Source: Ascochyta rabiei
Taxonomy: Eukaryota > Ascomycota > Dothideomycetes > Pleosporales > Didymellaceae
Direction of reading: 5' to 3'
Assembly (NCBI RefSeq): GCF_004011695.2
Contig: NC_082411.1
Coordinates: 248,001-312,000, forward strand
Length of the DNA stretch: 64,000 nucleotides
A program made the translations under genes and the position numbers. Shown piece after piece: positions 10,498-21,368 of the stretch. The notes beneath the pieces were generated by a model that saw only the letters and a list, made by a program, of their open reading frames with translations, had not been told where the DNA came from and did no database searches. The stretch's first letter is position 1, and each line of letters begins with the position of its first letter.

Positions 10498-12047
10498 GAT
10501 GACTGTAATTGGTTGGTAGCGGGGAGCTGGGTGGTGGTTCGTTATAGTTGGTTGAGGAAATGATGGGTCGGTGAGCTGTGTCCATCAAGGTGCCCATGGG
10601 CAGGCCTTTATATACGGCATCTAAGGCCCTCGTTGGGTCACTTTTGGACGTCTCGAAGGATCCCCGGTGCGTCAGGATGACAATACCTAACCATGCGCGA
10701 CTTGTGCGGCCGATTAGACCCTAACGGACTGGTGACATATCGAGTCTAACTAAATGCTAGCCTGGGCTTCCAACTCCACACTTCACGAACAAGGAGATGC
10801 GATTCGATCCGCATAAAGGCCGCAGGGAGAGTGAGGCGTCTTGGACCCCACGCAGTGTTGGAGATGCACATGCTGTTGGACTCTGACTGGAGGACGCTTT
10901 GGGCTAGACCGGAGAATCTACGTCTGCTGATAAGGTTACCGGCTAGAGACAGTAAATGTGAGGACAGTACAGCTCCTGATGGCAGTTCCGGACCTTTCCT
11001 AGGCTGTCAAGTCTGCATGACAGACAATCCTACGTCAGCAAAGGTTGCTAAATCGCACCTATGATAACTGACTTGACCGGACCAAGAACGTTCGATAGGA
11101 CGATGTTGGACCTCGCCCACATCATCACGAGATGCTCTTGCAGTGTGGCTTGCGGATCGCTCACATGTACTGGGCCGAGCCGCCAGCGTACGTGCAGGTG
11201 GGATACCGGGAAAGGTATGGTTCGAAGAGACAGGCGTGGGATAAGGCGTTACCGACTGGTCAACCCCCAGGCGAGGGTAGTACTGCATATGTAACCCCGC
11301 TCGTGGTTGACAGGACGTGCGTCACCCTTCAGGACTGCGACAGTAGACGCCGATGCTGTTGTGTGTTCATTTGTTGAACGTCCATAAGATGTAGGGGATT
11401 CCGCCTAAAAGAGGCTTTGTCCTTGTCGAGGTGCTCGAAGCTGTCTGTTATTTGAGACTGAAAACCATACCTGCGAGTTAGATCTCTATGACCTAGAGGT
11501 GCTCGACCAAGCAGAGACCAATCAGAAAAGAGGAGAGGCCGTATAGATGCATCCCGCGTGGGTACTATACGGACGGAGTATTGAAAGCCAGGGTAACGCG
11601 GATACTTCATCGTAAGCTTCTCACGTGGCACGAGGTAGCTGAGCCGCTGTGTACATGAATGATGTACTTTTATCTAATTCGGCGGGATGTCTCGTCCATA
11701 TTACGCTGCTCGGCAGTTGCAACGCGTCTAGACACAGACAGACTCGGGTGGACCGGTGCTAGGTTGTGTGTCCAAGGCCGCAAAAGCAACGATACCGACG
11801 TCTCGAGCGTTCAACGCGGCAATGAGAAATTCAGCTCTACAGGTCTTGTACGACCTCAAGCCAATTTTAGCAGACAGAGCTTTCTCGTCTTTGGACAGAC
11901 TCGATAAAAAGATGAGAGGTTTCAGGCTGGAAAGAACATGGTCGATATTGTTGCTTTCATACACTTGTTGATCGTACACAAACTTACACTCTTTTACACT
12001 TGAATATCCTCCTGTACTCTGTCGACTTCTACTTCACGTGTAAGAGT
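10498..12047. other. Intergenic: metallothionein promoter and gatA 3' flank
   Basis: About 1.5 kb. The metallothionein promoter (TATA box below) is at the left end. The rest shows only short, mutually overlapping open frames without recognisable motifs. Confidence 0.45.
10607..10614 (-). promoter_or_regulatory. TATA box of the metallothionein gene
   Basis: TATATAAA on the minus strand, about 110 bases upstream of the metallothionein start codon. A canonical TATA box fits a strongly inducible small gene. No copper-regulator site could be identified with certainty. Confidence 0.5.
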
Positions 12048-13653
12048 TCAAGCAGTCGAGTCGTTGTTCTCGAGGGTGCTGGCTCCCCAGGAGGTCACCT
12101 CTGGTCCAGCATTTGCCTGGCTCGTCGGTGACACACCTGCGACAACGTCTGCAACCTGTAGAACGAGTTCATCATCGCCATATTGGCCGATGACCTGAAT
12201 TCCAGCATTCTCGGTGTTTGCTTCTCCGCGTCTCGCAGCCTGTTCTGCGATTTGAACAGGGACGCTGATAGCTGGTAGACCAGCAAGACTAGCTGGCACT
12301 GTAAATACATCGTTCATGTAGGCGTGGACGGGGTCCTGCTCCTTGATGCTTGCTAGTGACGGTGCAAGCGTTGGAGCCGTAGGACAGATGATGACATCTA
12401 CTTTGTCTTCTCCTCCAGACAGGCTAGTCGTTTCGTCAAGAAGCGGATTCTGGGTGGCAAAGACTTTGTCAAAGTCTTGTTGCACGAGTCTGCGCACTTT
12501 CTGTGCTTGGATGAAATAATTGTCGATAGCCTGCGCACTGAGTGTGAAAGCCCCTAGCAGAACACGCCGTTGCACTTCTACGCCAAATCCTTGCCCTCGG
12601 GTTCTGGCAAACAAGACGCTCTCAGATGTGCCATCGACGCCTTCTGCTCTGCTGCCATAGCGAACACCGTCATATTTTGCCAGGTTACTTGAGGCTTCTG
12701 CTGGTGCCAGAATGTAGTATGCTGACAGTGCGTGCTGTGTTGCCGGTAGCCGTACCGGATGCAAACTATGTCCATCTTCCCATAATTTTTTCAGCGTCCT
12801 GATCCACTCTCGGCGAACGGCTGGCTGCAGTGTAGCAATGTTGTAATCCAAAGGGATACCAATCCGCAATGGCGTTGATCGCTTTGTACCACCCTTCTCT
12901 AGGCGGGAGCGCGTTGAGGGCGGGAGAGATGTGGGATCTTGTGAGTCGTAGGCGTTGAGCTTGTCTATTATGGAGGTCAGCAACGTTGTCAGGATCCAAA
13001 GACTCAAAGATCCTCTAAAACTCACTAAAGACCGCGTCGACATCACCAACGTTCTTGCCCATGATTCCGACCGTGTCGAGTGAGTTCGCGTAGGCAATAA
13101 TACCCCATCTCGACAGCAGCCCATAGCTTGGCTTGAACCCCACAACACCTGTGTATGCCGCAGGTAGTCTAACAGAACCACCAGTATCTGTTCCCAGAGC
13201 TGCCCAGCATTGCGCACTTGCAACGGCAAGAGCGCTTCCTCCCGAGCTGCCTCCAGCACTCTTCTCTTCACCCGCGTGTCTCTGCATCTTCACAGGCCCA
13301 ATGTGTGAGTGGGTAGAGTGCGAGCCCATACCGAACTCGTCCATGTTCGTCTTTCCAGCGACCACCGCGCCTGCATCCTGCAAAAGCTTTACTACCGTCG
13401 CATCGTATGGGCTTGTGAAGTCCTTCAATATTCCTGAAGACGCTGTAGTTTTCAGCTCTTTTGTGCAGATGTTGTCCTTGATCGCAATAGGTTTGTCGCT
13501 GACAGCGTGAGGTCCTGTCTCTACATCGTTGTTGGTGGAGACCTCGGCTCGAGAGAGCAGTTTTGACGGTTCGATTCGTGAGACAAAGGCATTGAGGTGT
13601 GCGTACTTTGACTGGTTGGCTAGGTATTGCTTCGCATGCTTAAGGAGTGACAT
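12048..13653 (-). CDS. HER2: Glutamyl-tRNA(Gln) amidotransferase subunit A, mitochondrial (GatA/Her2)
   Basis: GatA hydrolyses glutamine and, with GatB and GatF or GatC partners, converts Glu-tRNA(Gln) to Gln-tRNA(Gln) in mitochondria. Exons 13026..13653 and 12048..12964, with a 61-base intron (GTGAGT ... AATAG), give 514 residues. The amidase-signature triad is visible: Lys59 in PIAIKDN, the cis-Ser at about 136 in GGSSGGSA, and the nucleophile at about Ser160 in [10 protein letters not shown]. Further conserved blocks are [10 protein letters not shown] and [35 protein letters not shown] is typical of GatA rather than of other amidases. The C-terminus holds the expected [16 protein letters not shown]. 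The N-terminus is short and only weakly presequence-like. Confidence 0.92.
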
Positions 13654-14286
13654 TTGGGAGAGGGCGCATCTCGTCCACTTTGGAGTTCGAGTTGCGCACG
13701 TCGCGAAGAAGCTCGTGCACGGTCAGTAAACAGCTCTCTGGCTCAAGCGCATGACTCGCCGACCAATGTCTACACATGTGACATTGTAGATCGTGCTCTG
13801 TGACATTGTTGGTTGCAATGGTAGAAGAACCACTAAAGAGTCGGTCACTGAAGCTACAAGCTCACTTGTGTCTCGAGAAGCTTTGTAATCGTTTCACTCA
13901 TTGCGCAGCCATTAACATCTAAGCAAGGAAGCTGCAGATGCTTTGCAAGATAACACTGCGCAATGCTTTGCAAGAGAACACTGCGCAATGCTTCGCAAGG
14001 GAACACTGCGCAACTACTGGATGCGTCGAACTGTTGCAGGAGCTAGCTACTATGCTTCGTGCGTTGCAAGTTGCAAGTGATTTTTGTTCATGCAGTCCTG
14101 GCTGAGGTGTCCGAGTGTCGAGATGTTGGGGCAGCGATGACGTTCGTCAGTCCTACACCTATTTTCCTTGGAATGCCTTCCTCTGAAGAGGGGCTCACAC
14201 CTCCAAAGATTCCCTACTTTACCGACCTCTCCTGGAAGATCTACAATCTCAAGTTTGCTCTGATCGACTCGAGCAAATCCTCCGCC
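13654..14286. other. Divergent promoter between gatA and the TMEM16 gene
   Basis: About 630 bases containing a three-copy 25-base tandem repeat at 13938-14012. Nothing else is recognised. Confidence 0.5.
13938..14012 (+). repeat. Three-copy 25-base tandem repeat
   Basis: Three adjacent units of 25 bases (13938-13962, 13963-13987, 13988-14012), each of the form ATGCTTTGCAAG then an A/G-rich spacer and AACACTGCGCA. The units differ at one to three positions. The repeat lies in the shared promoter of gatA and the TMEM16 gene. Confidence 0.9.
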
Positions 14287-16637
14287 ATGACGAAATCTCA
14301 GGCGCTCCAGTCGAACCTGGACGTCGACTATGTGATTAGCTACCGCTTTGCGAAGACGGGTATGCGGCATGTGAGCACACTAGAGCGATTGATAGCTGAC
14401 CATGTTACAGACAAGGCCAAAGCTGCCTCTCAGTTCGAGAAATTATGTCACGCTCTCGCGAGCGTGGGTCTGCAGACGGAAGCCCGCAACGGAGATAACC
14501 ACTCGGTGCTGCTCTTCGTAAGGGTAGCCTCTGACGAGCATTTGTTCGGTGAAGTTTACAGATCGAGGTAGGCATAAGCCTTTGGTTCAATGCAAAAACA
14601 CAATACTAACAAGCAACAGAGTGCGAGACTGGATGCACGGCGTCCGCTCTGCTGCCCCTGACAAAGAGACACGCGCCGCTCTCGAGGCCGAACCTCTCTA
14701 CGAAGCCGAACGACTGCGCATCATCTACCAACTGATTACCAACCCTACAAACGAAGGTGGAGCTGGCATTACACCCAAGGAAGGCGAGTGGGAAAATGTC
14801 GAGTCTGTCTTCGCTCTGCACGACCATGCCTACAACAAGGACTGGATCAAGAAGTGGACTTCGTCCTACTTCCTTACGACGGAGGATCTTGACGATATCA
14901 GGAATCGTCTCGGCGAGAAGGTAGAGTTTCCCAGCCTAGCTCTCTGGACTCCCAAGCTAAACGTCACAGATTGCTTTCTACTTTGCCTTCACACAGTCCT
15001 ATTTCACTTTCCTGATCCCCGCAGCAGGCTTTGGTACTTTTGCATGGCTCTTCTTCGGCCACTTCTCGCCCGTTTACGGCTTGTTCAGCGCGCTGTGGTG
15101 CATAGTCTTCACCGAGTACTGGAAACACCAGGAAGGCGACCTCAGCGTCCGCTGGGGAGTGAAGGGCGTCTCCAAGATTGATACCAAGAGGAGGAACTTT
15201 CAGCATGAAAACACCGTCACAGACCCCATCACTGGTGAGCAGGTCGGTTTCTTCCCTGCGCAAAAGCGTTTCCAGAGACAATTGCTGCAGATCCCCTTCG
15301 CCATAGCAGCTACCCTGATGCTTGGAACCGTCATTGCAACCTGCTTTGGTATCGAGGTCTTCATCTCCGAGGTCTACAACGGACCGCTTAAGAGCGTCCT
15401 GGTCTTCATCCCTACAGGTATCCTTACCACGGTCAACCCCATCTTGAACACCCTCCTCACTCAGTTCGCTACACGCCTTACTGAGTTCGAGAACTACGAG
15501 ACCGCAAGTGCATTCGAGTATGCCCTGACCCAGAAGATCTTCGTCTTGAACTTCATCATGTCATATCTTGGTATTTTCCTGACTGCGTTCGTATACGTTC
15601 CCTTCGGTACTGTTATTGTACCTTACCTCGACGTCTTTAACGTGGCCGTTCGACCGTTCGCCGAGGATGAGAAGCAATTGCATCTCCACACAACCGCAGG
15701 CACTTCCAGCTGGTCGATCAACCCAGACCGTCTCCGCAAGCAAGTCATTTACTTCACTGTTACCGCGCAGGTCGTCAATCTTGGCATGGAGCTCATTGTC
15801 CCGTACCTGAAGCGCCGTGGCTTCGCTAAGTACAAGGAGATGCAGTCCGAGCGAGCTGCGAAGAGCGGCGGTGCTGCTCCTTCAGCTGCTGCAAATGATC
15901 CAGCAGAGGATGCTGCATTCCTGGAGCGTGTTAGGAAGGAAGCCGAACTTGACGTCTACGATGTTACTGCTGATCTCCGTGAGATGGTTGTTCAATTCGG
16001 CTACCTATCCCTCTTCTCCGTCGTCTGGCCCCTTACTGCTGTATCCTTCCTTGTCAACGACTGGATTGAGCTTCGCGCAGATGCTATGAAGATCTGTGTT
16101 GAGATGCAGCGTCCTACTCCCTGGCGCGCCGACACTATCGGACCTTGGCTGGACTCTCTCAGCTTTCTCACCTGGCTCGGCAGCCTGACTACCTCTGCTC
16201 TTGTCTACATGTTCTACGGTGACGGCAAGGGCCCCGATGGCAAACCCTCCAACATTCAGCTGTGGGCTCTGCTACTCATCGTCTTCCTCTCCGAGCACCT
16301 CTTCATCCTTGTCCGTACTGCCGTCCGCATCGCCGTGTCCAAGATGGACTCCCCAGGACAGCAGAAGGAACGCCGTGAGAGGTTCCTCATCAGGAAGCAG
16401 TTCTTCGAGGAGAATCTGAGTCAGTTGCAAAAGCTCCCCACTCTGACCGATGGTGGCGAGGAAATCACCAGGAAATCGCTCGAGGAAGACGCCCGACAGT
16501 CGAGCCTCAGGGAGACTACCCCTGAGACGCGCTTCTGGAGCCGCCAGCGGGGTTGGAGGGAGTCTGCTAGCGTGGGTAAAACGCTGATTGAGAGGGCTGC
16601 GATTGAAGCTAGCCCTGAGAGGAAGAAGGAGTTGTAG
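14287..16637 (+). CDS. TMEM16/anoctamin family membrane protein (lipid scramblase or channel; Ist2-like)
   Basis: Fungal TMEM16 proteins are Ca-dependent phospholipid scramblases; yeast Ist2 also tethers ER to plasma membrane. Exons 14287..14359, 14411..14567, 14620..14920 and 14970..16637 give 732 residues with introns of 49-52 bases. The cytosolic N-domain (VDYVISYRF, YRSRVRDWMHGVRSAAP, EAERLRIIYQLIT) is followed by about ten membrane segments starting at IAFYFAFTQSYFTFLIPAAG. Helix 6 (FEYALTQKIFVLNFIMSYLG) and helices 7-8 (NDWIELRADAMKICVEMQRP) carry the Asn, Glu and Asp residues that bind Ca in the family. A charged helical tail ends the protein. The start fits the short N-termini of characterised fungal members and has a good Kozak context; the frame stays open farther upstream. 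Confidence 0.92.
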
Positions 16638-17018
16638 AGCGAGAGAGGGTGTGGAACGTGTGGGCAAGACTGAGGAGTTTCTTTGTCGAAGATGGAATAA
16701 ATGGTGGAAGGAGAAGTTGTGATCCAGTGGAGTGCGCTTTTGGGATGAGCATTTCTAGCCTGGCGTTTGTGAGCGACCTAAGCAACGTCGATATCAAATC
16801 TTTCACAGTGACAAGTTTCCACGAAATCTGCACCCCATCCTTGATCATAGGTAGGTATTTGTGTATTTCGCTGTCTCGGGTCGTCCAACCCACCGTCCTC
16901 CCACCCCATGCTTTTTCATCTACTTCACCATCTCAGAGCGTCCACCCCAAACATGCTCGGCGCTGTATGCAAATAATCCCAAGGTATGAACAAGTACGAA
17001 TCGTCGCAAGGAAGCCGC
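16638..17018. other. Intergenic, convergent 3' ends of TMEM16 and profilin genes
   Basis: About 380 bases; nothing recognisable. Confidence 0.5.
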
Positions 17019-17739
17019 TTAGTATCCGACCTTCTTGAGATACTCGCCCAGCTCGGCGACGCTGTTAAAGGCGTTGGGGGTCTGGATGTCGGCGGGGTGG
17101 TGCGCAATCAGCAGCGCCTGGGTTGTCTTGTAGGCCACGATGCCTTCCTTGCCCTATAGCGATTTACATATCAGTGTCTGTGTGTGGGCGAGTATTGCCT
17201 ACTTCCCATGTGTGTGGAGGGTGGATACGAGCGGTGTGGCACGAGGTGGTGGGTGGGGAGGGCAGCGTACCTTCTTTGCTTTGAGCGAGTCGTCCGAGGC
17301 CTCGATGGTCATGTACTTCTCGCCGTTGATCTTGACGCCGTTGGAGATTACGGACTTGGGCTCGCTCTTGTCGCCGAACGAGGCGGCGATGGCGCTCATC
17401 TCGGCGGCGGTGAGCTGCTGCTGTCAGCTGGCTGTGGTCTTTGTTGCCTCTGCGGCCCTTGCGCTTTTTCCTCGCCGCCAAGGTGCGAGATTCGAGCGCG
17501 CAGTGATGCGGGTGGACGTACGGAGAAGCCTGGGGACGAGGCCCAGGTAGTCTGGCCGGTGGCATCGCAGATGACGGCCTTGTCGATGTTGCCAGTGCCA
17601 ACGAGGCTGTGGTGGGCGATTAGAGATGTTCTCTGTTCACTGCAGGTAGCTATTCACCTCTGGTCGACGTATGCTAGTGCCGTGGTCAGCTCCAGATCAC
17701 GTCGAGAGTGCGTCACCGGTGCTCACCTTGCCAGGACAT
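17019..17739 (-). CDS. Profilin, actin-monomer binding protein
   Basis: Profilin binds G-actin, poly-proline and PIP2, and feeds actin to formins. Five exons: 17727..17739, 17658..17673, 17522..17606, 17271..17414 and 17019..17153 (130 residues, the family length). The two 5' exons are 13 and 16 bases. Introns are 53, 51, 107 and 117 bases. The protein starts MSWQAYVDQSLVGTG, the poly-Pro-binding N-terminus. It continues TTWASSPGFSLTAAEM, VKINGEKYMTIEAS, and ends with the actin-contact segment LLIAHHP...NSVAELGEYLKKVGY. The acceptor before LTAAEM could also lie 3 bases upstream, which would add one Gln. Confidence 0.95.
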
Positions 17740-18632
17740 GTTTACGGAGGGGTGGTGTGCGGGCTGCGGGAGCTGGTCTTGGTGTGTGGTGAGGGGCGTG
17801 GAGATACTGTCTGCGCTGTCGCAGGAGAAAATCGCAGGGTTGAGGCGAGGTGGATCGGTAAGGGTCTGACTAAGCGGCAGTGAATGTATGCGGTGTGGAA
17901 GGGCGGGTGTTGGGTGTTGTCGCGGCGGGTTGGACCGGTGGTGGGGCAAGGTTCAAGAAATGTCACAGACCCCGCAGTGTTGCAACGGGCGACAGAGCAG
18001 CTTGTATTGTGTATTGTTATCTCAACACAACGCCATGTTGAGTGCTTGTAGCGATTGCGCCATCATGCAGCGCTCTGTCGAATGAGCAGCTCCCATGGCT
18101 TGTCTCGCATCAACTGCCGCAGCTCGCAGCTGCCAAACTCGACGACGCCCTCGACGCACGAGCTTGGCTTGGCTCTATGCGCATTTGCCGCGCCGGTGCC
18201 CTGCCTTAGGACTTTGTGGCACAGGAACCGGTCAGTTCACCCACTGATGTGCGTGGCGGTGTCCGTACGTGAGCTGGACATATGACAAAGTGTGTTGTTC
18301 CTTGTTGTTTCTGGAGAACAACAATCAAATGTGGATCTTGCGCTGGTAAAGGCTGCCCGGGCTCGTGCTTCACTACCAGTGCGCTCGATCAAGACCATAC
18401 ACCAGGGTGCAAGTATGTCAGTCGTTTAATGCATAGTCCTAGGTAATTCACTCTCTCGTGGCCCCACCTAGCCAAGGTTTTGCCATCGAGATGTTCAACG
18501 TCCAAGAACTTAGCTCTGATCTGTAGGCAACAGCGCAGAACAACGATCGTGAGTTGTCCGCTAACCCCCGGTACCGAGCCTCACCACATACTGCTATTAG
18601 CCTTTCTGTATCAGTTTGACATCAGCACCAAC
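17740..18632. other. Intergenic: profilin promoter
   Basis: About 890 bases between profilin and the GH72 relic. No supported gene. Confidence 0.45.
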
Positions 18633-19044
18633 ATGGCCAATCTGATAGCTTCCGTATCCATCGCCATTCGCGGCCGCTACCTATCGAGGGGGGATGAGCG
18701 GGTTAGACATCATTTGCCGTATTGAACAGTCTGAAAACTAACCAGACTTGAGTTCTTCGTTCGGGGAGTTGTCTATCAAGTCCCAGATATGCATGACCCT
18801 ATTTCAGATTCGCGTCTGCTACAGCTGAGGCACGACATCGCACTGTTCATGGAACTGGGTCTAAACACGCTTTTTGTCTGTAGGTAGCTACAGAGTCCTT
18901 GGTGGTAGTTCATAGCCAACAGCAAAATACTGGGTCGACAACACCAAAAGACACGGCCAGGCCATGAAGCTGCTTGAAGAAGCTGGGATCTATGTCTTCA
19001 CCGGTGTTCCTACCCGCTTAAACACCAGATATAATGGAACGTGA
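18633..19044 (+). pseudogene. Truncated GH72 (Gas/Gel-type beta-1,3-glucanosyltransferase) relic
   Basis: GH72 enzymes are GPI-anchored wall transglycosylases of roughly 450-550 residues. Only the N-terminal strip is present. Three apparent exons, 18633..18701, 18753..18879 and 18923..19044, read IAIRGRYLSRGDER / FFVRGVVYQVPDMHDPISDS ... LGLNTLFV / YWVDNTKRHGQAMKLLEEAG, then IYVF. This follows the family order GRYF..G.RF-F-V-GV-YQ, then LG-NT-RVY-VDN, then AGIYVF. The frame stops at 19042 and no catalytic Glu region (NE motif) follows. There is no clear signal peptide. The catalytic domain is missing, so this is most likely a decayed fragment. An unrelated open frame overlaps from 19034. Confidence 0.6.
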
Positions 19045-19431
19045 GGCAGCTGAGCGAGCGGATGTCGACACCACACAGATGAGTTGGCCTTGGGAGCCGG
19101 AGTTCCAGATGCCGGAAACAGTGGTGGATCGGGCAAATCTTGAGGGAGAGGCCAATGGGTGTAGCATGTCGTGTAGTCTATATCTCAGCACCTCACTTTG
19201 ACATTACGTTTACCTGATGTTACACGCCTGCATAAAGTGTGGTGTACGAGGGGGGCATCGAGTAGGATGGCCTGTGCATACGCTAGTGAGCTCTCTCAAG
19301 CTTCCAGCTTCAAGCTTCAAGAAAGTCACTCAGCTTTCACACCTACAGCCTTGTCCACACAACAGTTAACGAACAATCACTTAGGGATACTAGAACCATA
19401 TAAACGCACTAAACAGCAAAAATCCTCTGCG
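19045..19431. other. Intergenic between the GH72 relic and the SR-protein gene
   Basis: About 390 bases. A short open frame from 19034 (about 55 codons, starting MEREAAERADVDTTQMSWPW) runs into it. I assign it no function. Confidence 0.4.
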
Positions 19432-20549
19432 ATGCCATCACGCTCTCCGTCCCCAATGGACCGGTCGCGGTCGCGAACGCGTTCTCAGAGCCCTCGCGAC
19501 GGTTCGCGCACACAATCACCCAGGCGCTCTCTCTCGGCACAGTCGCGGTCGCCTCGCGGATCCAAGTCCCCTCGTTCGCAGTCCCGCTCACGCACACGCA
19601 CCCGGTCCCTCACACCTAGGCGCAACGGGCGGAGGAGCAACACACCAGATGACAGGTCAAGGACGCGGTCGCCGAATGCAAGAGGGCGCAGCTATACGCG
19701 TAGTCTCACTCCAAGAGATGGCTCTCCTGCACCAAGGAGCGCAAAGGTGAGGATGCAATGGCTGGCTTGTTGGTACGGATGCTAATTCTCCACAGGTTGT
19801 AGTCGAGGCACTGACAAGGAACGTCAAAGAAGACCACATCCGCGAGATATTCGGAAAGTACGGAACAATCAGGGACTTGAGAATGCCCATGAACCCAGTT
19901 TGTAGGTTGCTGCCACTCTCTTCTACAGGGCTGTACTAACTCAACAGTCAACGTAAACCGAGGAACTGCCTACATCATGTACGAAGAAATCGACGAGGCT
20001 GAGCGCGCGATCGCAAAAATGCACGAAGCACAGCTGGATGGCGCAAAAATTCAAGTATCAATCGTTCTACCGCGACGTCGCTTCTCACAGTCACCACCCC
20101 CAAGGCGCGGAGGACCGCTACCACGCTTCCAGGACGATCACAATGGGTATGCAGGCGGAGGGCCACCTGGCGCGTACAGACCTCCTCCTATGGGCGGTTA
20201 CGGGGGCGGAAGAGGGCGCGGACGCTCCCCTTCACCACGAGGAGGCTGGCGAGGAAGGGGAAGAGGGAGAGGCAGAGGAGGACGTGGGGGAGGCGATTTC
20301 GGATACCGACCACGTTCGTACTCGAGGTCGAGAAGCAGGTCTCCACGAAGGAGCATGTCACGATCCTCATACAGTCGGTCGCCGTCGAGGACACCGCGCC
20401 GCAGAGGAGGTGGTGGAGGCTTTGGCCGGAGAGACTCACCTCCGAGAAGAGGGGGGAGAGGTGGTGGCGGTGGTGGAGGCAGGAGGAGCCCGAGTTACGA
20501 TTCGTACGATAGCCCACGATCTCGTAGCCGGAGCGGAGAGCGCAGATAG
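19432..20549 (+). CDS. RNPS1-like SR protein with one RRM
   Basis: Proteins of this type link splicing, the exon-junction complex and mRNA export. Exons 19432..19746, 19796..19901 and 19948..20549 give 340 residues. Residues 1-104 are Ser-Arg dipeptide rich (SRSPSPMDRSRSRTRSQSP). The RRM spans about 105-185, with RNP2-like VVVEALTRNVKEDHIREIFG, the turn GTIRDLRMP, and RNP1-like RGTAYIMYEEIDEAERAI. Both introns fall inside the RRM. The C-terminus mixes RGG/Gly-Arg runs with further RS repeats and ends SPRSRSRSGERR. The RRM-between-RS layout is that of RNPS1 rather than classical SRSF proteins, but the assignment is by eye. Confidence 0.87.
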
Positions 20550-21368
20550 GAAGGAGATACTATCACCAACTAAAATACGAAAGAACGCTACTTTACAGCA
20601 ATCACAGCATATTGGTGATTTTCGCAATACCCTCTACCGACTACTCTCACACGTATCGGTCTGTACCACGAAAGAGACACGCTCGAATCATCCACTACGA
20701 CTCAAACTTCCTTTTCCTCTCGCAAGCAAAAGCACCACCAGTAACCATCAACACGCAAGCCAGGTACACCTCACCACCACCCACCCTCTCAACCCCGAGC
20801 CGTCACTGAACCACGTCACATCGCAAAACCCCAAATCGTTCCGTATCGGTGAGTCATGGACGATCTCAATCCATATACCCATTGATCATTGTTCTTCGCA
20901 GTCTCTCGCTACCGCATCAGCAGCAAGGAGCATGCAGACGAGCGAGCAAGAGCCGTGGTTGATCCGCGTAGAGACACGTCGACGGACAGATGAAAGGGAG
21001 CAGCGGTATATACTGGGGACAAGGTGGGAGATGGGAGCGTGGTTGGAGGTGGTTTCGGAGTGAGGGAGAGATTGCACCAGAGGGTCCTCAGGCCAGGCAG
21101 GTCGAGGTCGAAAGTGGAAGCTTGAGTGTGAATCGGAGCGTGGAACGAAGAAGATGAGGACCGGAGCAGGAGGTGAAGTTTTCAGCCGCTGTGATTCGTA
21201 ATCTACTTTGGTGTGCACCGAACAAATCATCTCCGTCTTCACGTTTCATGTTTCGCCTCGTCTCATGTCGAAATTGTCATGCCATTGCATTACCACGGGA
21301 TGCCAAAAGAGCGACATCCGTCAAACGCCGCCCATGAAAACCTAAACAGCACTCTCCATCCAAGGCTT
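20550..21368. other. Intergenic, convergent 3' ends of SR-protein and eIF3c genes
   Basis: About 820 bases; no gene supported. The long plus-strand frame across 20038-21063 is a shadow of the SR-protein exon. Confidence 0.5.

Noticed and set aside
13900..14020. CRISPR-like direct repeats
   Set aside because: Units are contiguous with no spacers, and the genome is eukaryotic; a simple tandem duplication.
20038..21063. 341-codon plus-strand frame overlapping the SR-protein exon
   Set aside because: Out of frame with the RRM/RS reading; it arises from the RS/RGG codon pattern and runs into noncoding DNA.
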